Shown: in pieces, positions 52,650-59,914 of the stretch
How positions within the stretch are numbered: the first letter of the stretch is position 1
How the letters are laid out: each line of letters begins with the position of its first letter
Source: Clostridiales bacterium UBA7568
Lineage (GTDB): Bacteria > Bacillota > Clostridia > Oscillospirales > CAG-272
DNA: 64,000 bases
Assembly (NCBI GenBank): GCA_002479075.1
Contig: DLLG01000004.1
Coordinates: forward strand, 501,081-565,080
Direction of reading: 5' to 3'
Program-made: the position numbers and the translations under genes
The notes under the pieces: generated by a model
Told to the model about the DNA's origin: nothing
What the model saw: the letters and a program-made list of their open reading frames with translations, nothing else
Databases searched by the model: none

Positions 52650-54014
52650 ATGAAGAAAAGACTTAGTTTAACCGAGACATTTGCCGTCGGCAGTATGCTT
52701 TTCGGGTTGTTTTTCGGCGCGGGAAACCTGATTTTTCCCGTATTTATGGGACAGAATGCAGGTGCAAACGTATGGAAGGCGATAATTGGCTTTTTGATAA
52801 CCGGCGTCGGAATTCCGCTTCTCGGCGTTGCCTCACTCGGTATGAGCCGCAGCGACGGACTGCTTGAAATGAGCGGCAAGATCGGAAAAACTTACGGGAA
52901 GATATTCACCTGTGCCCTGTATCTTTCGATCGGACCGTTCTTTGCGATACCGCGCTGCGCTTCGACGTCGTTTTCCGTCGGTATAAAGCCGCTTGTAAGC
53001 GATGAAACGGCAAAATGGCTTATCTGGGCATTCTCGTTTGTTTTCTTTGCGGCTGTGCTTTGGTTCTCGCTCCGACCGGGAAAGATACTGACCTGGGTCG
53101 GGAAAATACTCACCCCGCTGTTCCTCATCAGCCTTGCGTTGCTTGCGGTCACGGCGCTTATAAAGCCTATGGGAGACATTTCGCTCATAAAGCCCGGTGG
53201 GGAATACATAAGCGGTCCGTTTTTCAAGGGCTTTCTTGAAGGCTACAACACAATGGACGCGCTTGCAAGCCTTGCGTTCGGAATAGTTGTTGTAAATGCG
53301 ATAAAGGGACTCGGCGTAAAAGATCCTTCGGCGATTGCGGGAAATACCGTTGTGTCCGGCATTTTCGGTTGTGTGATTATGGCGCTGATATACGCCGCGC
53401 TTGCGGTTATAGGGGCGCAGAGTATGGCGATTCTGGAAAATGTCTCTGCCGACGGCGGCGAGGCACTTTACGTTATAGCAACACATTATTTCGGCAGCGT
53501 CGGCGGGATAATTCTTGCCGTTACGGTAACTCTTGCGTGCCTGAAAACGGCTGTCGGACTTATAACGAGCTGCGGGGAGACGTTCTGCGAAATGTTCCCG
53601 AAGGGACCAAAGTATAAATTCTGGGCGATCGGCTTCTGCGCCGTTTCGTTCCTTATTTCAACAGTCGGACTGAGCGCGATAATCGGCTGGTCATTGCCCG
53701 TGCTTATGCTTCTGTATCCGCTTGCGATGACGCTCATTCTGCTTGCGCTTTCCGGGAAGCTCTATTCAAATGACAGAGCAGTTTACGTTTCGGTTACGGC
53801 GTTTACATTTGTTGCCGCGCTGTTTGACTTTGTAAAGTCGCTGCCGCTCGGACTGCCGGAAACAAAGGTCTGTGCCGCAATAATCAAAGTCGGCGAGTTT
53901 TTGCCGTTTGCAAAGCTCGGTCTCGGTTGGGTTTGCCCTGCGGTTTTGGGACTTATTATCGGGCTGATAATTCATTTTGTAAAGAAAATAAAAAAGGGCG
54001 CCTCTGCGGCGTAA
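52650..54014 (+). CDS. brnQ: branched-chain amino acid transport carrier BrnQ
   Basis: BrnQ (LIVCS family) is a cation-coupled symporter for leucine, isoleucine and valine. The 454-residue protein has about twelve membrane helices and begins with SLTETFAVGSMLFGLFFGAGNLIFP, the family hallmark. The segment PFFAIPRCASTSFSVGI is also typical. The ATG at 52650 has an AGAGGA site. It is a single-gene unit bounded by terminators. Confidence 0.94.
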   Translation: MKKRLSLTETFAVGSMLFGLFFGAGNLIFPVFMGQNAGANVWKAIIGFLITGVGIPLLGVASLGMSRSDGLLEMSGKIGKTYGKIFTCALYLSIGPFFAIPRCASTSFSVGIKPLVSDETAKWLIWAFSFVFFAAVLWFSLRPGKILTWVGKILTPLFLISLALLAVTALIKPMGDISLIKPGGEYISGPFFKGFLEGYNTMDALASLAFGIVVVNAIKGLGVKDPSAIAGNTVVSGIFGCVIMALIYAALAVIGAQSMAILENVSADGGEALYVIATHYFGSVGGIILAVTVTLACLKTAVGLITSCGETFCEMFPKGPKYKFWAIGFCAVSFLISTVGLSAIIGWSLPVLMLLYPLAMTLILLALSGKLYSNDRAVYVSVTAFTFVAALFDFVKSLPLGLPETKVCAAIIKVGEFLPFAKLGLGWVCPAVLGLIIGLIIHFVKKIKKGASAA

Positions 54015-54017
54015 AAC

Positions 54018-54049
54018 AAAAAGGGACTGAATTTCCAGTCCCTTTTAAT
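54018..54049. terminator. bidirectional terminator between brnQ and the GNAT gene
   Basis: AAAAGGGACTG (54019-54029) pairs with CAGTCCCTTTT (54036-54046) around AATTTC. It is flanked by A and T runs and serves the converging genes. Confidence 0.93.
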
Positions 54050-55174
54050 TTATTCTCCTATCTTTTTGAGGAAACAAGCGCGTGTCTTATGATGAGTTTT
54101 TTCAAACCTGCTCCAGAGCGACTGTATCTCAAGATTTGTTGTCAGCATCGGCCCCGTCTCGGCATATTCAATGCCGTTTTCAAGACAACTTTTGTTTGAT
54201 TCTTCGAGAATCAGCGCCGCAACGCCTTTTCTTCTGTAATCCGGATCGACGGAGATGAGAAGCATATCGAGCGATTTCGAGTGTTTGAGATCGTGCAGAA
54301 AGGGTATCCAGCCAAGCGGGAAAAGGTGACCGTTGCACTTTTTAAGGGCGTTGACAGGAGTCGGAATCATAAGTCCGTAGCCGACAAGCTCGCCTGCTTC
54401 GTTTTCAATGAGCTGGACGAAACGGATGTCGAGCAGGGGAACGTACTGTGCCGCAAGGTGCGTCATCTGATCTTTGTCTATCGGAACGTATTCATAAAGG
54501 TTTGCATAGCATTTGTTTGTCATTTCGAGAACCTTATAAATATAAGGCTTGAGCTGACTTTTGCGCGTCAGCTTGACAACTTTGAGATGATAAAGATTTC
54601 TTGCGTGCTCCGCAATTCTTGCGACGGTCGGGTCTATGACCTTCGGAGTCGGTATCTGATATTCCGTCCATACGGCGTCTTCAACGAATCCGAGCGCACG
54701 GAGATGATCGACGTAATACGGGTAGGTATAAAACGTTGCAAACATATTCTTGCGGTAAAAACCATATGTAAGCAAGCCTTCCTTGTCCTGATCGCTGTAT
54801 CCGAGTGGGCCGCAGATCTCGTCCATACCGTTTTCCTTGCCGAATTCTTCAACAGCACCGATCAGAGCCCTTGTGACCTCTATATCGTCTATCATATCAA
54901 TCCGGTTGAAGCGTACACGCTTCTGACCGTATTTTCTGTTTGCAAAATGGCTGATTATTGCGCATATCCTGCCGACAGGCTTGCCGTCCTTATATGCCAT
55001 CATCAGTTTGAAGTCACAATATGATGAGGCGGGATTTTTGCCCGGCGTGAGATTTGCGAGCTCGTCTTCATAAATATATGGCGTGAAATACGGGCAGTCC
55101 TTATAAAGCGAAAGAGGAAAGTCTATAAACTTCCGAAGCGCTTTTTTTCCTACGACTTCTCTTATTTCTATCAT
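54050..55174 (-). CDS. GNAT family N-acetyltransferase-like protein
   Basis: This 374-residue protein belongs to a two-part acetyltransferase-like family. The first half (KKALRKFIDFPLSLYKDCPY...) and the C-terminal GNAT-like SVDPDYRRKGVAALILEESN, the acetyl-CoA binding loop, are recognisable. The central region contains GYSDQDKEGLLTYGF. The substrate is unknown. The start at 55174 is preceded by GAAAGGAGAAAC, an in-frame ATG 48 bases upstream lacks such a site. It has its own promoter. Confidence 0.75.
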   Translation of the reverse strand: MIEIREVVGKKALRKFIDFPLSLYKDCPYFTPYIYEDELANLTPGKNPASSYCDFKLMMAYKDGKPVGRICAIISHFANRKYGQKRVRFNRIDMIDDIEVTRALIGAVEEFGKENGMDEICGPLGYSDQDKEGLLTYGFYRKNMFATFYTYPYYVDHLRALGFVEDAVWTEYQIPTPKVIDPTVARIAEHARNLYHLKVVKLTRKSQLKPYIYKVLEMTNKCYANLYEYVPIDKDQMTHLAAQYVPLLDIRFVQLIENEAGELVGYGLMIPTPVNALKKCNGHLFPLGWIPFLHDLKHSKSLDMLLISVDPDYRRKGVAALILEESNKSCLENGIEYAETGPMLTTNLEIQSLWSRFEKTHHKTRACFLKKIGE

Positions 55175-55210
55175 CACTGTTTCTCCTTTCGGCTCTGCAC
55201 CTACCTTGTC

Positions 55211-55239
55211 AGTATAACTCAAAAAAAGGAAATAGTCAA
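55211..55239 (-). promoter_or_regulatory. promoter of the GNAT-like gene
   Basis: On the minus strand TTGACT (55234-55239) and TATACT (55211-55216) are 17 bases apart. Confidence 0.75.
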
Positions 55240-55258
55240 GGCTTTTGTTTCCAGGGGT

Positions 55259-55284
55259 AAAAAAGAGCCGCGCTCGGCGCGGCT
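55259..55284 (-). terminator. intrinsic terminator after the 146-residue gene
   Basis: On the minus strand AGCCGCGC and GCGCGGCT (55266-55284) close a 3-base loop and are followed by CTTTTTT. Confidence 0.88.
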
Positions 55285-55312
55285 GTTTGGGTTTACGTAT
55301 TATATTTCCGTT

Positions 55313-55753
55313 TCAAACACTTTGTTCATCCAATATCCATTCTTTCGCAGGTTCGATGCCGTCAAAAAATCTGATTGCGAAGCCGTGTCCGTATAACAGC
55401 TTGTTCAGTTTCTTGCGGGAAGCTCCGTCTGCCCCGACAAATGCCGCACGCATAAACCGTTTGCCCGGAGAGATGAGGGTATCTGTTATCTCCGAGATAA
55501 GTGCTTCCGTTATAACTGTTTCGTCGAGGACAAATGTGATATATCCGGGTGAGGACGGGCGACGGAATGTCGGAGCATCCGCGCGCAGCTTTTTTATGGC
55601 AAGCTCTGTATATTGATATATTCCGTCAAGATGTTCAAACCATATTTCTCCGCCGGCAAAGGGAAGAATGAACGATTTTTTCTTTACGCCCGGCAATTCA
55701 TCCGGGGCTTTATCGGCAGATGTGTATCTCGAAATATCCTTTTTTGTAAACAT
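55313..55753 (-). CDS. conserved small protein of unknown function
   Basis: I do not firmly recognise this 146-residue protein. It has no membrane helix. Hydrophobic beta strands alternate with helices: GEIWFEHLDGIYQYTE, PGYITFVLDETVITEALI, and FMRAAFVGADGASRKKLNK. It ends in FFDGIEPAKEWILDEQ. The pattern resembles STAS/SpoIIAA-like folds, but that is a weak guess. It is transcribed from a promoter inside a duplicated cassette also found ahead of the SdpI-like gene. Confidence 0.6.
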   Translation of the reverse strand: MFTKKDISRYTSADKAPDELPGVKKKSFILPFAGGEIWFEHLDGIYQYTELAIKKLRADAPTFRRPSSPGYITFVLDETVITEALISEITDTLISPGKRFMRAAFVGADGASRKKLNKLLYGHGFAIRFFDGIEPAKEWILDEQSV

Positions 55754-55802
55754 AGTTTATCTCCTGTATAGCAAATCGGATTTTGCCAATCTTCCGACGG
55801 CC

Positions 55803-55852
55803 ATTATATCAAAAAACAAATCTGCTGTCAACAAAAGAAAAGCCCCGAAAAA
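55803..55852 (-). repeat. direct repeat copy 1, promoter cassette with half a terminator
   Basis: About 50 bases nearly identical to 56333-56382, with only a few differences. On the minus strand it contains TTGACA (55826-55831) and TATAAT (55803-55808) 17 bases apart, just upstream of the 146-residue gene. The AAAAGCCCCGA arm of a terminator is present but its partner arm is not. Confidence 0.85.
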
Positions 55853-55896
55853 AGAGAAATAGCCGTGCGATGACACAGCTATTCAATATAGAGACT

Positions 55897-56274
55897 TTAT
55901 CTTTTTGCATCAAATTTCTTTTTCAAAGCGAGCTCGGTGGGAAAGCACGATACAATCAGGACGGCTAATTGTACTGCGCAGATAATGCCGCCGTAAGTGC
56001 CGACCGTTGAGGTGTCTCTGTTCAATGTCAATAGCATAACAACCATTAAGGCGTAAGACAAAAGCAGCATAATCAGTCCGATAACAAACCACAGCTTGCC
56101 GCAATGCTTATGGGCATACTGCCAGGTTTCCTGATTTCTCATTGATCTTTTTGTCCGGTACCCAAAGAACGAGTTAATTTCTTTCGGAGCATTTTTTCGG
56201 AAATATGCGCCGAATCCAACCATTAAAAGCGGAATTATTGAAGCAACAAACAACATATAAATCCAAAATCCCAT
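55897..56274 (-). CDS. SdpI-family membrane protein
   Basis: This 125-residue protein has three hydrophobic helices, near residues 3-24, 55-76 and 90-112. The cytoplasmic motif SFFGYRTKRSMRNQETWQYA between helices 1 and 2 is the hallmark of the SdpI/YfhL immunity-related family. In B. subtilis SdpI protects cells against the SdpC toxin. No SdpC-like toxin gene is visible here. The start at 56274 has a GGAG site. Its promoter lies in the second copy of the duplicated cassette. Confidence 0.85.
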   Translation of the reverse strand: MGFWIYMLFVASIIPLLMVGFGAYFRKNAPKEINSFFGYRTKRSMRNQETWQYAHKHCGKLWFVIGLIMLLLSYALMVVMLLTLNRDTSTVGTYGGIICAVQLAVLIVSCFPTELALKKKFDAKR

Positions 56275-56332
56275 CCTTGCGTCTCCGTTTCTCTGAGAAA
56301 TTTGTTTTGTCAGGATATAACCTTGCACAAGT

Positions 56333-56382
56333 ATTATATCAAAAAACAAAGCTCCTGTCAACAAAAGAAAAGCCCCGAAAAA
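56333..56382 (-). repeat. direct repeat copy 2, promoter cassette with complete terminator
   Basis: Near-identical to 55803-55852. On the minus strand TTGACA (56356-56361) and TATAAT (56333-56338), 17 bases apart, drive the SdpI-like gene. Here the terminator arm is followed by its partner, so this is probably the parental copy. Confidence 0.85.
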
Positions 56383-56393
56383 TCGGGGCTTTT
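56368..56393. terminator. bidirectional intrinsic terminator
   Basis: AAAAGCCCCGA (56368-56378) pairs with TCGGGGCTTTT (56383-56393) around AAAA. It partly overlaps the second promoter cassette and separates the SdpI-like gene from the element to the right. Confidence 0.93.
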
Positions 56394-56399
56394 GAATTT

Positions 56400-56978
56400 G
56401 CTCTGCAAGATAACTTGTTATCTCTTTGAGTTATGATAATCGCTTTATTTGCCGTTTTATATTGCTTCGCAGTCTCCTTTATTTTATCAATATGTAGTAT
56501 GCTCTTTGAGTATTATTTATTTACAACCACAGGATATAGTGCAAAACAACTCTTATAATTTGTATGAGTGCGTTGTAGCTTATATTATTGTTTTGCAGCT
56601 TGGTCTATTGGGGATTTAATGGGGATTGGAAATTATTTATGGGAGTAAGCTATAAATGTACTCATAGAAGCTCTTATATGTTGTGTGAATGTGTTACTTC
56701 CGTTACCTTCATTCAATATACCAATATAATATACACTCAAATACACTATGAAACGATACAATAACTTTTCGAGTAACACTTTTTATTTTGAAACCGTTAC
56801 CGAATCTGTTACTTGTGTTACTATCCTATCCAATATAACAGTTAGCACAAAATCACATCATCAAAAAGCAAACAATACTTTTCTCAGAAAACTTGCAGAA
56901 AGGGCTTTTTCGAGAAAGGGGCTAAAATCCCGCTCGGAAAAACTCGCTCGCTGCTTGGGATGAGTGCAAACGAAAAGT
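56400..56978. other. AT-rich gene-free stretch with short repeats
   Basis: No convincing gene is present. TGGGGATT occurs twice 11 bases apart (56609-56616, 56620-56627). Two imperfect long repeats of CTCTTATA-rich sequence lie near 56549 and 56668. GTTAC occurs at 56693, 56702, 56796, 56808 and 56817 and in reverse at 56773. This might be an attachment, transfer-origin or protein-binding region. Confidence 0.4.
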
Positions 56979-57030
56979 GAACGAAAAGAGACCCATTCGG
57001 GCGGCGGTGCTGCTCCGGGTGGGTCTCTCG
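56979..57030 (-). terminator. terminator of the ftsK-type minus-strand operon
   Basis: GAGACCCA (56988-56995) is the reverse complement of TGGGTCTC (57020-57027). On the minus strand it is followed by TTTTCGTTCACTTTT. The interior is GC-rich and may pair further. Confidence 0.65.
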
Positions 57031-57169
57031 GTCGTTTTTCGGGTGTGGCTCTGTGCGTCCTCTGCGGCTCTCTGTGGGGCGTTTGCGTGTCGGGTAGTAT
57101 CTCTATACCCTCGCCGCCTTGCGTGGCTCTGCGGGCGTTCTGTGGGCTTCTGTGAGAGCATAAGGAAAG

Positions 57170-57193
57170 CCGCCCGGCATTATCTCCGGGCGG
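57170..57193. other. perfect GC-rich hairpin across the ftsK-like stop codon
   Basis: CCGCCCGG (57170-57177) pairs with CCGGGCGG (57186-57193) around CATTATCT. The minus-strand gene ends inside it. It may serve as a first, weak terminator or as an RNA end-stabilising element. Confidence 0.65.
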
Positions 57194-57929
57194 TTATGCG
57201 GTCAAATATGGATTTGTGCGGCTTCTGAGCTTCCCACCATTGCATCCGCTCGGCTATGGCTTCGGGCGGTGTCATGGGTATTTTGATAAGTTCGCAGCCC
57301 TTCGGCGTGAGGTAGTACCCGAAACCGTAGCGGGGCAGCGTTTCCGCTCCTTTGGTGTTTATGATGTTTCGGGAGTCCTGAGCGGTCGGACACCGTAGCG
57401 CAACCCGTGAATCAAGATTGACTTTGATTTGACCGTTGATGATGTCCCGTGTCGGTCGTTGGGTTGCAAGAATTAAATGCAGCTTTGCAGCTCTTCCGAG
57501 TTGTGCAAGGCGTATTATTTGCGGCATGGTTTCCCGCTTCTGCGTGGTCATGAGGTCGGCGAACTCGTCTACAATGATAAATATATCCGGCTCGGTACTT
57601 TTCTTCTGCCGGGCGGCTTGCATTCGCTTGTATCGCTCTTCCATGACCTCAACGGCGTACACCAAAGCGGCGGCGATGTCGGGCGGCTCGCTCGCATAAA
57701 TGAGCGTATGCGGTAGTTCCTTATAGTCGATAAGCTCAACCCGTTTCGGGTCAATCAGGATGAAGCGGCAGCGGTGCGGGGCTTTGTAAAGTGCGGTGTA
57801 AATGAGCGTGTTCAAAAGTACGCTTTTACCGCTTCCCGTACTTCCTGCAATGAGTAAATGCGGCTGTTCGAGCATATCGAGACAGACCGCCGCCGCCGTT
57901 CCTCCGGGCGTTTTCCATTCCTTCGGCAT
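57180..57929 (-). CDS. stand-alone FtsK/SpoIIIE motor domain
   Basis: This 249-residue protein is just the RecA-like motor of the FtsK family: Walker A is GSTGSGKS (residues 29-36), then ILIDPKRVEL, Walker B IIVDEFADL (118-126), RLAQLGRAAKLHLILATQRP and DSRNIINTKGAETL. It lacks the N-terminal membrane helices and the C-terminal gamma domain of chromosomal FtsK. A GGAGGTGA site 5 bases before the ATG shows that the short form is the real gene rather than a truncation. In mobile elements such proteins act as coupling or DNA-pumping proteins. It is paralogous to the middle of the protein at 59915-61237. Confidence 0.9.
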   Translation of the reverse strand: MPKEWKTPGGTAAAVCLDMLEQPHLLIAGSTGSGKSVLLNTLIYTALYKAPHRCRFILIDPKRVELIDYKELPHTLIYASEPPDIAAALVYAVEVMEERYKRMQAARQKKSTEPDIFIIVDEFADLMTTQKRETMPQIIRLAQLGRAAKLHLILATQRPTRDIINGQIKVNLDSRVALRCPTAQDSRNIINTKGAETLPRYGFGYYLTPKGCELIKIPMTPPEAIAERMQWWEAQKPHKSIFDRITARR

Positions 57930-57988
57930 TGTTTCACCTCCTACGAAATGAGCCGGGACGAACTGCCCCGGCTCGGTGTCTCTCGTTG

Positions 57989-58840
57989 TTATTTGCGGGT
58001 GATTGCGTAGGCGTTGAAGGTCTTACCGTTGCCGACCTGCCGCCACTCATAGCCGCAAGCCTCGAACACAGAGCGGAAGCAGGAAACCCCGCAACCACCA
58101 TCAAAGGACGGCAGCCCGGCGAAAGTGTGGACGGAATACGGGAAATCCTCGCCGCTTTCGGCGTGGTCGTACAGAATCCGCATAACCTCGGGATTTTGAT
58201 TCATAGCGGAAGCAATCGCCGCCGATTCCTTATCATAGCCGCAGCCGCTCGCCGTTCCGAAGGTGCGCCGCTGTTCTGTCGTGATGGTGGCGTGCGGAAT
58301 GCTTCCCCATGTGCGGGAACGGGTGAACTCAACCGAAATGCTTACCGATTCGGGCAGCTTGCAGGACTCAGCGAGGGCAAGAGCTTCAAGGCGTTGCGCC
58401 GTGTTCTTGGCTTCCTCTCTTGCCTTCTTCGCTTTCATCTTGGCGAGGATGTCGGCGGCGGGCTTCTCTTCGGGTGCGGTGTTCTTGATGGCTTCAAGGG
58501 TTTTCGGGGTGGTGTATCGCTTCAAATACCAACTTGCGAGGATGTCGGCGGCGGTCTTGGTTTCAATCTCCTGATTGAACTTGTCGAGGGTTTCGGCTTC
58601 GTGGTCTCCTATCGCTTTTCTGATGTTCGGGTGCTGCTCGGTGTCGATGATGTCGAGGTTTAAGAAGTGCTTGACAAGCTCGCAAAAGCGAGTCCATGCG
58701 CTTTCCTTACTCTCTGCGCCCATGTTGGCGCAATATGCGAGGTGTTCGACCTCTTGCACCTGTTCGGCGGTCAGTGTTTCGGGGTTGATAAACTTCTCGA
58801 AGCGGTCGAGGGTGTCGCAAGTCAACATTGTTTTTTTCAT
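57989..58840 (-). CDS. conserved mobile-element protein of unknown function
   Basis: This 283-residue protein has an N-terminal helical region (CDTLDRFEKFINPETLTAEQ) and a charged coiled-coil-like middle (ILAKMKAKKAREEAKNTAQR). The C-terminal globular part is distinctive: SRTWGSIPHATITT, ASGCGYDKESAAIASAMNQN and GGCGVSCFRSVFEACGYEWR. This C-terminal pattern looks like a conserved family in Clostridia plasmids and integrative elements, but I cannot name a function. A strong AAGGAGG site precedes the ATG. It lies 59 bases before the ftsK-type gene on the same strand and is probably cotranscribed. Confidence 0.7.
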   Translation of the reverse strand: MKKTMLTCDTLDRFEKFINPETLTAEQVQEVEHLAYCANMGAESKESAWTRFCELVKHFLNLDIIDTEQHPNIRKAIGDHEAETLDKFNQEIETKTAADILASWYLKRYTTPKTLEAIKNTAPEEKPAADILAKMKAKKAREEAKNTAQRLEALALAESCKLPESVSISVEFTRSRTWGSIPHATITTEQRRTFGTASGCGYDKESAAIASAMNQNPEVMRILYDHAESGEDFPYSVHTFAGLPSFDGGCGVSCFRSVFEACGYEWRQVGNGKTFNAYAITRK

Positions 58841-58852
58841 GGTGTTTCCTCC

Positions 58853-58881
58853 TTGTAATTGTGCCGGGTTTGTGCTATAAT
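58853..58881 (+). promoter_or_regulatory. promoter of the candidate small RNA
   Basis: TTGTAA at 58853-58858 and a perfect TATAAT at 58876-58881 are 17 bases apart, on the strand opposite to the flanking genes. The -35 box is less than ideal. Confidence 0.65.
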
Positions 58882-58887
58882 GGAGGA

Positions 58888-58969
58888 GCAGCCGCCCGGC
58901 GTGGGTTGGTTTGTGTGGGTTGACCGTCTGAGCTTGTCAGGGCGTAGCGGTCAGCCCTCTTTTTTTTTT
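58888..58969 (+). ncRNA. candidate small RNA ending in a T-rich terminator
   Basis: The span begins about 7 bases after the TATAAT box at 58876-58881. It holds a GC-rich block GCCGCCCGGC and ends in a terminator: GGGTTGACCG (58917-58926) pairs with CGGTCAGCCC (58948-58957), with one G-T pair, followed by T-C-T10. No open frame of note lies inside. It is antisense to the intergenic leader of the 57989-58840 gene. Function is unknown. Copy control or regulation of the minus-strand genes is a guess. Confidence 0.6.
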
Positions 58970-58970
58970 G

Positions 58971-59273
58971 TTAAAAGTGTTTGAATACTGTATGCGGCTT
59001 GATTTCTATTTCAAATATTGCACCCAACAGGGCAAACGGAAAAACAATCAAGCACCCTATTCCAATAACAGCCCCTTTTATCATCTGTACTATCAAACGC
59101 AGCCACAACAAAATTGCTGCCATGACAAAGGCACCGATTATTTTCAAAATAAACTTTACAAGTTTTATTACGAGTTTTAGAGTGACAATGAAAATAGTTA
59201 ATAAACTGTTTTTGATTGCTGTTTTTAGTTCTGTTTCGGATTTTCGTTGATTGAATGTTTTGACTTTGTTCAC
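58971..59273 (-). CDS. small membrane protein of unknown function
   Basis: This 100-residue protein has a basic N-terminus (NKVKTFNQRKSETELKTAIK) and two or three hydrophobic helices covering residues 21-90, one of them with repeated Leu-Ile-Lys spacing. The start is GTG at 59273, 10 bases after AGGAGG. It is the first gene of the minus-strand operon that includes the conserved protein and the FtsK motor. No family is recognised. Confidence 0.65.
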   Translation of the reverse strand: MNKVKTFNQRKSETELKTAIKNSLLTIFIVTLKLVIKLVKFILKIIGAFVMAAILLWLRLIVQMIKGAVIGIGCLIVFPFALLGAIFEIEIKPHTVFKHF

Positions 59274-59301
59274 TGTCTTTTTTCCCTCCTTGCTTGACTC
59301 T

Positions 59302-59330
59302 ATTGTACACTAAAAAGTGTCGTTTGTCAA
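59302..59330 (-). promoter_or_regulatory. promoter of the minus-strand element operon, with an internal palindrome
   Basis: On the minus strand TTGACA (59325-59330) and TACAAT (59302-59307) are 17 bases apart. A palindrome ACACT-AAAA-AGTGT (59307-59320) fills the spacer, a typical position for a repressor operator. Confidence 0.85.
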
Positions 59331-59593
59331 TAGTTTTATCAAATATTTCTGATATTTTTTGTAGTTCGGCGTTTCAAGCTGCATTTTTCCCGCCGTCCGG
59401 CTCGGCGTTGCTCGCTGCTCAGGCGTTCCGGGGCGGCACACCCCCGGAGGGGGAAGCCGGGCGGGGCTTTTGGGGCGGGTGAGGGTCGTAACCACTCGCA
59501 AAAATAAAAAGGACTTCACAAAAACATAAACGAAAAATATTTCGCAAAAACAAAAAAAGTTCGGATTAACCGTTAATGGCGCATCCGAACTCA
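59331..59593. other. gene-free stretch with a GC-rich island and a hairpin
   Basis: No gene is supported. 59360-59490 is very rich in G and C, with TCCGGGG/CCCCCGGA-type inverted repeats, in an otherwise AT-rich zone. At 59559-59590 GTTCGGAT pairs with ATCCGAAC around a 16-base loop. The A-run before it would make it a minus-strand terminator, although no minus-strand gene lies to its right. Confidence 0.5.
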
Positions 59594-59613
59594 ATATCAA
59601 GTATTCTTGATAT
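59594..59613 (+). promoter_or_regulatory. palindromic operator candidate upstream of the XRE gene
   Basis: ATATCAAG-TATT-CTTGATAT is a perfect 8-base inverted repeat with a 4-base centre, ending 4 bases before the -35 box of the downstream promoter. It is a plausible binding site for the small HTH protein encoded next. Confidence 0.65.
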
Positions 59614-59617
59614 GTTG

Positions 59618-59646
59618 TTGACATTATCAAATATATATGATATAAT
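59618..59646 (+). promoter_or_regulatory. consensus promoter of the XRE/FtsK-like-Mrr operon
   Basis: TTGACA at 59618-59623 and TATAAT at 59641-59646 are perfect and 17 bases apart. Confidence 0.92.
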
Positions 59647-59676
59647 TATTAAAAACAGTTAGAAGGAGTGTTCGAC

Positions 59677-59910
59677 ATGAGAATAGGCAAGGCAATCAAA
59701 TCTGTTATGAAATCAGATAAAGTTACTCAGTCAAAATTAGCTGAAATGGTTGGGGCAAAAAGCCAATCAGTTATAGCTGAACGACTCAAAATGGATAATA
59801 TAAGTATCAATGCCGTGTTGGATATGCTTGAAGCTTTGGGCTATGAAATGGTTATTCAAAGCAAAGAATCCCCCGATGAAAAACAACGCATATACATTTC
59901 AAGAGATTGA
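59677..59910 (+). CDS. small XRE-type helix-turn-helix regulator
   Basis: This 77-residue protein has an HTH near residues 16-38 (VTQSKLAEMVGAKSQSVIAE), followed by a second helical pair, RLKMDNISINAVLDMLEALG, typical of lambda-repressor-like folds. A GTG 9 bases upstream is too close to the AGAAGGAG site, so the ATG at 59677 is chosen. It is the first gene of a three-gene operon that includes the FtsK-like/Mrr fusion, and may repress it through the palindrome at the promoter. Confidence 0.8.
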   Translation: MRIGKAIKSVMKSDKVTQSKLAEMVGAKSQSVIAERLKMDNISINAVLDMLEALGYEMVIQSKESPDEKQRIYISRD

Positions 59911-59914
59911 TAGA

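Noticed and set aside
55803..56393. Flanking direct repeats around the SdpI gene as attachment or target-site duplication
   Set aside because: The repeats contain promoter and terminator parts aligned to both genes, so a local duplication explains them better than insertion of an element.
57929..58663. 244-codon plus-strand frame opposite the conserved 283-residue protein
   Set aside because: The minus-strand gene has a strong ribosome site and a conserved-looking C-terminus. The plus frame has neither.
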